64,000 nucleotides of DNA from Bacteroidota bacterium (GTDB taxonomy: Bacteria > Bacteroidota > Bacteroidia > B-17B0 > Aurantibacillaceae): contig JAJNBG010000001.1 of NCBI GenBank assembly GCA_021155905.1, forward strand, positions 96,552-160,551, given 5' to 3'. The notes under the pieces are model-generated. The model was not told the DNA's origin. It saw only the letters and a list, made by a program, of their open reading frames with translations, and made no database searches. The translations under genes were made by a program, and so were the position numbers. This document shows, piece by piece, positions 18,566 to 27,300 of the stretch; the stretch's first letter is position 1, and the number at the start of each line of letters is the position of its first letter.

Positions 18566-19165
18566 ATGGAAACACAGTCCTTATTAAGCAGGCAAAACGA
18601 TAAAACGGTATTTAAAATTGTATTAGCGGTTAGTGCACTGATTTGCATCGTGGTGGTGGTTTTAAATCAAAAATTCATTCCTGTTCCTGATACTTTTCCA
18701 TCTTTTATTTATAAGCTGCCGATGCTGAATGCCTTTTTAAACGGCTCGTGTTGCGTGTTACTTATCTTTTCATTGTGGGCAATTAAAAAAAGAAATTTCG
18801 CGCTTCACAAAAAACTGAACCTTACTGCTTTCCTTGTGTCTTCCTTGTTTCTAATTTCATATGTCACCGCGCATTATTTTATTCCGGATACAAAATTTGG
18901 TGATGTCAATCACAATGAGGTGCTTGAGCAATCCGAATTAATGGCCGTTTCAGGGATTCGGCCAATCTACCTGGTGATTTTATTAAGCCATATTTTTTTG
19001 GCAGTGATTGTATTACCTATGATTCTTTTATCCTTTTACTATGCACTAAAAGACGATAGAGTAAAACATAAAAAAATAACGCGCTTTAGTTACCCGATAT
19101 GGTTGTATGTAACCATTACAGGCGTGGTGGTATACGTGATGATATCGCCTTATTATAATTATTAA
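18566..19165 (+). CDS. DUF420 family membrane protein
   Basis: 199 residues from ATG 18566, 4 nt after the preceding stop. The same frame is open from 18512, but an earlier start would run into the dehydratase gene. Four to five membrane segments are visible ('IVLAVSALICIVVVVL', 'GSCCVLLIFSLWAI', 'LTAFLVSSLFLISYVTAHYF', 'PIYLVILLSHIFLAVIVLPMILLSFYYAL', 'YPIWLYVTITGVVVYVM'), with histidines near the membrane face. DUF420 proteins such as CtaM/YozB of Firmicutes support haem-copper oxidase assembly. Here no oxidase genes are adjacent. Confidence 0.88.
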   Translation: METQSLLSRQNDKTVFKIVLAVSALICIVVVVLNQKFIPVPDTFPSFIYKLPMLNAFLNGSCCVLLIFSLWAIKKRNFALHKKLNLTAFLVSSLFLISYVTAHYFIPDTKFGDVNHNEVLEQSELMAVSGIRPIYLVILLSHIFLAVIVLPMILLSFYYALKDDRVKHKKITRFSYPIWLYVTITGVVVYVMISPYYNY

Positions 19166-19187
19166 AATTTATTAATGGCAAATGTTT

Positions 19188-19217
19188 GAGCTCCGAATAT
19201 TTTTCGGGGCTCTTTTT
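19188..19217 (+). terminator. Terminator between DUF420 gene and rpoN
   Basis: Stem GAGCTCCGAA / TTCGGGGCTC (one T-G pair) followed by five Ts. The rpoN promoter begins directly after the T-run. Confidence 0.85.
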
Positions 19218-19218
19218 G

Positions 19219-19226
19219 TATATTTG
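19219..19226 (+). promoter_or_regulatory. -7 promoter element of rpoN
   Basis: TATATTTG, an exact TAnnTTTG match, ends 9 nt before the rpoN ATG and abuts the upstream terminator. It supports the ATG at 19236 over the upstream in-frame ATG at 19182. Confidence 0.6.
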
Positions 19227-19235
19227 TCAAACATT

Positions 19236-20723
19236 ATGGCACTTAAGCAAACACAGCATTTAAAGCTTTTACAAAAGTTATCGCCGCAACAAATTCAGTT
19301 AATGAAGTTGTTGCAACTGCCTACTGTTGCGTTGGAACAAAGAATCAAAGAGGAACTGGAACTGAACCCGGCCCTTGAAGAAGACAATAATGAATCCGAG
19401 AATGAAGATGTGGAGAATGAATACGATGAGGTAGACGGATCTGAATCGGAAGAGGCCAACGATTTTGAAGAAAAGGAAATCGACAAAATTGATGACGGAT
19501 ACGAGCTGGAAGATTACATGGATGCCGGAGATCTGGACGCCTATAAGTATGAAATTTCAAACAGGAGTGCCGACGATGAGGTGTTTCAGTCCGTTGTCGT
19601 GGAAGGCCCGGATTTTCATTCACAATTGGAAGAGCAGTTGGGGTTAAGGGATTTGACCGAAAAGCAATTTGCTATTGGTTTGTATTTAATCGGTTGCATT
19701 GATGAGGATGGTTATATCCGAAGGGATCTTGATTTAATTGTTGACGATCTTGCTTTTTCTCAAAATACCAATACATCCAAAGAAGAGCTGGAAGAGGTTT
19801 TAAAAACTATTCAGGAATTTGACCCGGCTGGTGTTGGCGCCAGAACGCTCCAGGAATGCCTTTTGATTCAACTGGAAAGAAAGCCTGTTAAGGCGCGGGA
19901 GACACATTTGGCGATTGAGGTTGTGCGAACCATGATGGACGAATTTTCCAAGAAACACTATGATAAGATCATCCGGAAACTCAACATTGAAGACGACGAT
20001 CTGAAAGATATTATTGCCGAGATAACCCATTTAAATCCACGTCCGGGAAATTCAGAAGGAGACAATAAAGGCCAGATGTCGGAAGTGGTTCCTGACTTCA
20101 ACATTAGTGTGAACGACGGTGTTGCGGAATTGAGCATCAATCAAAGAAATTTACCAGACCTAAAAATCAGCAATGACTACATTGAAATGCTGAAAGAATA
20201 TTCCCGCGCCAAGGAAAAATCCATCAAAGAAGCCGGGTCTTTTGTGAAAGGGAAAATAGAATCTGCCCAGTGGTTTATTGAAGCGCTTCAGCAGCGTCAT
20301 CAAACCATGCTCGTTTCCATGCATGCCATTATGGAATATCAGCAGGAATATTTTGCCAGTGGAGACGAATCCAAGCTGAAACCAATGATTCTTAAAGACA
20401 TTGCAGATAAGGTAGGATTAGATATTTCAACGGTTTCAAGGGTCGCTAACAGTAAATATGTTCAGACGCCTTATGGAACATTTTTATTGAAAACATTCTT
20501 CTCTGAATCGCTAAGTACGGATGGAGGCGAAGAAGTGAGTACAAGGGAAGTAAAAAAAATACTCCAGGAGTGCATTTCCAGCGAGGATAAAAAGAAGCCA
20601 TTGACCGACGATGCTCTTTGTGAAATCTTAAAAGAGAAAAAATACAATATTGCCCGCCGTACCGTTGCCAAATACAGGGAACAACTTGATATTCCTGTAG
20701 CCAGGATGCGTAAAGAAATTTAA
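19236..20723 (+). CDS. rpoN: RNA polymerase sigma-54 factor RpoN
   Basis: 495 residues from ATG 19236 ('MALKQTQHLKLLQKLSPQQ'). An in-frame extension to 19182 lies upstream of the promoter and is not used. The Gln/Leu-rich region I needed for activator response comes first. An acidic linker (about 48-110) and the core-binding region ('LEEQLGLRDLTEKQ') follow, then the HTH region ('IADKVGLDISTVSRVANSKYVQTPYG'). The C-terminal RpoN box is 'ARRTVAKYRE'. It directs transcription from -24/-12 promoters with AAA+ activators. None of those activators is in the window. Confidence 0.98.
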   Translation: MALKQTQHLKLLQKLSPQQIQLMKLLQLPTVALEQRIKEELELNPALEEDNNESENEDVENEYDEVDGSESEEANDFEEKEIDKIDDGYELEDYMDAGDLDAYKYEISNRSADDEVFQSVVVEGPDFHSQLEEQLGLRDLTEKQFAIGLYLIGCIDEDGYIRRDLDLIVDDLAFSQNTNTSKEELEEVLKTIQEFDPAGVGARTLQECLLIQLERKPVKARETHLAIEVVRTMMDEFSKKHYDKIIRKLNIEDDDLKDIIAEITHLNPRPGNSEGDNKGQMSEVVPDFNISVNDGVAELSINQRNLPDLKISNDYIEMLKEYSRAKEKSIKEAGSFVKGKIESAQWFIEALQQRHQTMLVSMHAIMEYQQEYFASGDESKLKPMILKDIADKVGLDISTVSRVANSKYVQTPYGTFLLKTFFSESLSTDGGEEVSTREVKKILQECISSEDKKKPLTDDALCEILKEKKYNIARRTVAKYREQLDIPVARMRKEI

Positions 20724-20888
20724 AAAATAAGTTTCCCGAAAATCAGACGATAAATAAAACGATTAGTCGATTATACAAAAGCTCTGTTTCTACAAATTTA
20801 CTACAAAATGTCCGAGTTTATTGACTTTTAACTGAGTAAAGGTTTGGATTTGATTATTAAAAAAGTGCTCCTTTTTTGATAGATATCA

Positions 20889-20897
20889 TATCTTTGC
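20889..20897 (+). promoter_or_regulatory. Promoter -7 element upstream of the SprB-like operon
   Basis: TATCTTTGC fits TAnnTTTG. It lies 32 nt before the ATG of the small secreted-protein gene, in the 206-bp gap after rpoN. The -33 element is not clear. Confidence 0.6.
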
Positions 20898-20929
20898 TTT
20901 TTGCAAAACTATACCACTAACCACTTATT

Positions 20930-21340
20930 ATGAAAAACACACTACGACTACTTTTCTTATTTTTTATCCTGTTTAATATAGAAGCAGGTTCAGCTCAAAC
21001 TAAAACCACGATTAAAAACAGCTATAGCATACAACCTGATGTCACGTTAAGTGCTTCAGAAGCGGATTTTTATGCTAAAAGTATAGAAGCGGTGGATTTG
21101 GAGAAATACAGGTTAAAAACAAAAGACGTGACTTTAGAATTCCGAAACGGCTTTAAACTTATTTTGAGTTCTGCCGATAGATTATTTTTACAGGGAATTC
21201 AGATTAATACCACAGAGTATACTGATGACCTGGCTTCGGACTATATGTATCCTCTGTTTCGTGTAGATGAATCAGGAATCGTCGTTACAATGTATAAAAC
21301 CAAGTTGAGTAAATCAGAATCGAAAAGCGCCACAAAATAA
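20930..21340 (+). CDS. Hypothetical small secreted protein upstream of SprB-like adhesin
   Basis: 136 residues with a signal peptide ('LLFLFFILFNIEAGSAQ'). The mature part of about 113 residues is not recognised; it has mixed strand/helix character with an apparent beta core ('VTLEFRNGFKLILSS'). It has its own -7 promoter element, and only 32 nt without a terminator separate it from the 8-kb adhesin gene. The two are probably one transcript. It could be an accessory or chaperone for the adhesin, but the sequence does not show this. Confidence 0.8.
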   Translation: MKNTLRLLFLFFILFNIEAGSAQTKTTIKNSYSIQPDVTLSASEADFYAKSIEAVDLEKYRLKTKDVTLEFRNGFKLILSSADRLFLQGIQINTTEYTDDLASDYMYPLFRVDESGIVVTMYKTKLSKSESKSATK

Positions 21341-21372
21341 CTTAAACAACCCACTACTTTTTACATCACAAC

Positions 21373-24300
21373 ATGAAAAACATATTTTTACTAATTAGCA
21401 TTTTATTTATTTCTACAAAGGCATTTGCACAGCCAGCCAACAACGAATGTTCAACCGCAACAAATATGGGAACCCTGCCAACCCCGGGAGCATGTGCGGG
21501 CGGTATTCAGAATGGAGCCGTGGTGTCTTTTACCGGGACAAACGTTGGCGCCACACCTTCCTTGCAGGGTAATGGTAATTCCTACCAATCAATTATAGAT
21601 TGTGAAGGCACAACAAGCGATCAGGCCGGGCCGGCATTGGATGTTTGGTATTCGTTTGTCGCATCCGGAAATATCGTGAACATAAGCATTGCGGGATATG
21701 CAAATGTTCATTTTGGTGTTTGGACAGGCGCCTGCAATAACTTACAGCCAGTAGGCTGTAGCACGGACGGATCAGTCGCTTTAGAGCAAATGAATGTTGG
21801 GCAAACCTATTATATTCAGGTAAGCGGCAATAACCCAACCTCTACCGACGCAAGCTTTACAGTTAATATTGATAATGATATAGATTGTAATGATTGTTTC
21901 AGAGATGGAACATTATCCGTTAATCCATTGCCGGTTAATGGTCAATATAATCCGGGACAGTCTGTGACTTTTTGTTTTCATATTGACAAATTCCAGCAAA
22001 CAGCCGCGAACTGGCTGCATGGTGTTCAGTTTGCCTTTGGTAATGGATGGGATCTGTCTACAATTGCGCCAGCAGCAGTTACTGCAAATGCACCATCTAC
22101 GGGAAGTTGGGCGTATTATCCGGGGGGATGTACGAGCACCGCAACCGGTAACACTTTCGGAGCTGGCTTTTATTTTAACAGATCCATCAGAGATTTGGCA
22201 AACGGGGAGGGCGCTATAAATGCGGATCCCGGAAATAATTTTGGAGATGGACTTAGCGGGGGTACAACTTCGGTTATTAATATTCCGGCGTCTGTTTGGA
22301 ATTTTTGTATTACCGTTAAAACCTCTACGCTGTGTAATCCGGGAGCAAATTTAGGACTTACCATTAACACAAGCGGTGACGGAGAATCCGGAGGATGGGA
22401 AGATGCAGGTTGTAGTGGAGATCCGGCTACGACCTTTGTTGCATATTCAGCATGTTGTCCGCCGGTCATGTCTTCAACATCTGTTACCTGTAATGGAGGA
22501 GCAACCGGATCCGCAACAGCTACACCTATAGGAGCAACCGGGCCATATACTTATAACTGGTCAGGACCTGCAGGTTATACAAATGATCAAACAAACATAG
22601 CCGGAGCCAGTACGATTTCAGGATTAACGGCCGGAGTTTATACCTTAGTTACTACCGATGCGAGTTCTTGTGTAAAAACCACTACGGTGTCAATTACCCA
22701 GCCAACCTCGGTAACTGCCACTCCTACATCTACAAACGCCACGTGTGTTGCGCTGGGTTCTGCCAGTGTAGCAGCGAGTGGAGGAACACCAGGGTACACT
22801 TATTCCTGGTCGCCATCCGGTGGTTCGGCCGCATCCGCTACGGGTTTAAGCGCGGGCACTTATACTGTTTTAGTAAGAGACTCCAGATTATGTGCAATAA
22901 CAAAAACTGTTTCCATTACTTCAACGGGAACAGTAACGTCTACTTTCACCGGGGCAGGAACACAATGTTTAAATGGTAATAGTTTTACTTTCAATAATAC
23001 AGGTTCTTCCGGCGCGGGAATTACTCATACGTATTCTTTTTCTCCAACTGCAGGAGCACCAGCCGCTTCTTCAACAAGTACGGTAGGCACATACGGTCCG
23101 GTTAGTTTTACAGCACCGGGAACCTATACAGTTTCACACACCGTGGTGAATGGGGTATGTGTCAATACAACTACGGCTACGGTTATCATTAATCCGAATC
23201 CGTTGGCCACGTTAACAGCAACTAATCCTACCTGTGGAAGCAGCAATGGCCAAATATTTATAAATAATACTTCTTGTTGTGCACAAACCATTACCGGGTT
23301 TACAAGCTCTTTAGGGTCTGTATCCGGGCAAACAGTAACCGGTTTAGGAGCAGGAACACCAGTTATTACATTAACAAATAACTTTACCTGTACGTTCACT
23401 GTTTCAACTACCTTAACCATGACACCTGGTCCGACAGGAATTACCATCACTCCCACCAATGCGACCTGCGGAAATAATAACGGTAGTTTTACATTCGGAA
23501 CCCCGGTTGGAGGAACACCTTCTTATAGTTATGCAATTAATGGTGGCGCCTTTTCTGCGACATCACCGACCACAGGATTAGCACCGGGAACATATTCGGT
23601 AACCGTAAAGGATGCCAATGGATGTGTATTTACCAAAACAACTTCAATTGTAAACGTACCTGGCCCTACTGCAATTTCCGGAACAGCCGGACCCGCAAGT
23701 TGTGCTGGTGCAACGGGAACTTATACAGTAACCGGAGTAACCGGGGGAACAACGGCATATACCTATAGTGTAGATGGCGGATCTTTTTCTGCGGCAACAA
23801 CTTACTCTGCGTTGGCATCCGGTACACACTCTATTACCGTTAAAGACTTTAATAACTGTACGTTTACCACTACGTTTAGTGTTGGTGTTGTTGCAGGGAT
23901 AACTTCCGCAACAGTTAACGCTTCTACCGCAAGTTGTGGTACATCGAATGCTACCGCTACTGTTACCGGGGTGACAGGCGGTGTAGCAACCTATAGTTAT
24001 TCTTTTAACGGAGGAGCGTTTTCAACCAGCGCGACTACAGCAAGTCTCGCAGCCGGGTCACACACCGTTATTGTTAAAGATGTAAACACCTGTACGTTAT
24101 CCGTACCGTTTACGGTCATAAGCTTAGGAAGTCCAACAACATCCGTTACCAGTTTTTCTAATGTAACCTGCTTCGGCTTAGCTAACGGTTCATGTACTGT
24201 CGCTATTCCAACGGGTGGTGCAGGCGCGCCCTTCACATATTCATTAACTGCTCCATTACTAATAGCTGGCCCAACGGCAGGAGTGGGTGTTTTTTCCGGT

Positions 24301-27300
24301 CTACCGGCTGGTTCCTATAATATTGCGGTGAAAGATGCTGCCGGTTGTATTGCTACAACAACTGTGACGATTTCAGAACCGCCGGCAGTAAGCATTTCAG
24401 CAAGCTCATTACCTGTTAAATGTTTTGGCACTCCTACGGGAACAATTAATGTCGTTGGGGCTGGAGGAACACCAACGTATTCTTATAACCTGAACGGAAG
24501 TGCGGTTTACCAGGCCTCAACAGTATTTGCCAATCAATCAGCAGGTACTTATTTAATGGGTGTGAAAGACGCTAATGGATGTACGTCTACTCAAACGGTA
24601 ACGATTACACAGCCAACAGCTTTGGGCATTTCCGTATCTTCTCAAAATGCAATTTGTACATCAGCTAATGGCGTAGGTTCTGCAACTGTAACAGGTGGAA
24701 CAGGAACAATCACTTATACATGGAGTCCGACAGGAGGGGCCGCAGCGATTTCTAACAGTGTGGCTGCAGGTAATTATACAGTAACTGCAACAGATGCAAA
24801 CGGATGTGTTATATCAAGTCCGGTTGTTGTAGGCATAACCCCCGGAGGAACAGCGGCCATAACCGGCTCAACAAATATCACATGTTTTAACGCGAATAAC
24901 GGAACGATGACTGCCGGTATTACTGGTGGAACAGCTCCATTCACTTATTTATGGTCTCCGGGCTCGCAAACAACTGCCGTGGCAAGTAATTTGGCTCCCG
25001 GAACTTATTCCTGCACTATCACGGATTTTTACGGTTGCACATCTACAACTTCAGGTTCGCTAAGCCAGCCGACAGTTTTAACGGCCATTATGAATTCAAA
25101 TAATGTGAAATGTTTTGGAACACCGACTGGTACAGTATCAGCTGCAGGAAGTGGGGGCGCCGGCGGGTATACATATTCCTGGCCGACACTTGCCAGCACA
25201 TTGGCAACTGTACCAAACGTAGCTATTGGAAATTACTCCTGTACTATCACGGACGCGAATGGCTGTACAGTCACCGCAAGTATCACAGTAACCCAACCAA
25301 CTTCCATTACTTTAACCTCATCTGTAACACCTGCTAACTGCGGGCAGGCAAATGGATCTGCTACTATCACCGCTTCAGGCGGAGCGGGTGCTTATTCCTA
25401 TACCTGGAGTACTACAGGATCAACAACAACAGTGCAACCACCGGTTGTAGCCAATACTTATACAATTCAGGTGAAAGATGCTAATAATTGTTTTCAGACC
25501 TTAGCGGTTACTATTCCTAATACAGCCGGTCCAACCATTAGTATTACCAGCCAGACAAATGTTGCCTGTTTTGGTACCTGTAACGGCGTTGCAACCACAT
25601 CGGTTTCAGGCGGAATGCCTCCCTATATTTATTCATGGAGCAATGGCCAGGTAACCCCATCGGGTACAAACTTATGCGCCAGCCTTTATACAGTGTCCGC
25701 AACAGATCAGGCAGGATGCGTGACATCAACCAGTGTTACCATTACCCAGCCAACAGCGTTAACTGTAACTATTTCTCCAACAAATCCAAAGTGTTTTGGA
25801 GCTGCTAACGGTTTCGGTACAGCAGCTGCGTTAGGTGGTACACCAGGCTATACTTATAGTTGGGGAGCAAACGGCAACAGCGCAGTAAGTAACCAAATTG
25901 GAGCCGGTAACTATGGATTGACGGTAACGGATGGCAACGGATGTGTAATTACTTCAAGTATGACTTTAGTAAATCCTCCGGCAATGGCAGCAAGTATTAC
26001 ATCAACTAATGTGACTTGTTTTAATGCCTGTAACGCTATAGCAGTAGCATCAACCACAAATGCGGTTGGCGCAGTAAGTTATCTCTGGACAGGAGGAGCA
26101 AGTCCTGTTCCTACTCAGACGGCGACTGGTTTATGTGCCGGCATCTATAACTTATTGGCTACCGATCAGAATTCATGTACAGCTAATTCATCAGTAATCA
26201 TCACTCAACCTACGCAGGTAACGGCAAATATTTCTTCTACAGGTAGCGTTACCTGTTTCGGTGGAAACAACGGTTTTGCTGTTGTTACACCGGGAGGAGG
26301 AACAGGATCGCATACCTACACGTGGACGCCAACCGGAGGAAATTCAGCTACTGCAAGTACACTAACCGCAGGTTCTTATACTGCAACTGTTGGAGATGCT
26401 AATGGTTGTACTGCGACAGCCGTGGCAACGATCATTGAACCAGCTGCATTTACGACAACATTAACAACAACTAACGTAAAATGTAATGGGGCTTGTGATG
26501 GAACGGGTAATATTGCTTTTACAGGTGGTGTTGGAGTGCCTTCGATTTTATGGCAGCCAGGATTACAAAATGGTAATTCAGTTAGTAATTTATGTGTAGG
26601 TAATAATACAGTTACCATTACTTCAAATGGGTCATGTACCAATGTTATAACCTTTACACTGACTGAACCAGCACCATTAACTGCCGTGGCTAGTCCCACA
26701 AATTCAAACTGTGGACAGGCAAACGGTAAAGTTTGTGTAGTTGTTGGAGGAGGAACCGTTCCGTATTCAAATTTATGGAGCAATGGGCCAACAACCTTAT
26801 GTAACAATGGTATTGTTGCGGGAGCCTATAGTTTTACAGTAACCGATTTTAACGGATGTAAGGCGATCACCAGTGGTTTGGTAAATGACATAGCCGGCCC
26901 TGTAGTTTCAGTTACTAGCCAAACAAACGTGAGTTGTTTTGGTGGCGCCAATGGAGCCGCTACAACGACCGTTACAGGCGGTGTAATTCCATACACTTAT
27001 TTGTGGGCAGGAACCTCATATACAACAGCTGACGTTTCAACATTTAATGCGGGAATTAAAAATATTACCGTAACGGATGCCGCAGGTTGTGTTGGAACTG
27101 CATCGGTAGATATTACACAGCCAACACAATTGGTTAGTGCTATCAGTAGCTTCACGAATGTGTCCTGTTTTGGATTTACAAATGGAGGTGCGACGATGCT
27201 GGTGAATGGAGGAGGAACGAATTATTCTTATGTATGGACACCCGGTGGACAAACATCGTCAGTTCTGGTTGGTGTAGGAGCTAACACATATACATGTAAT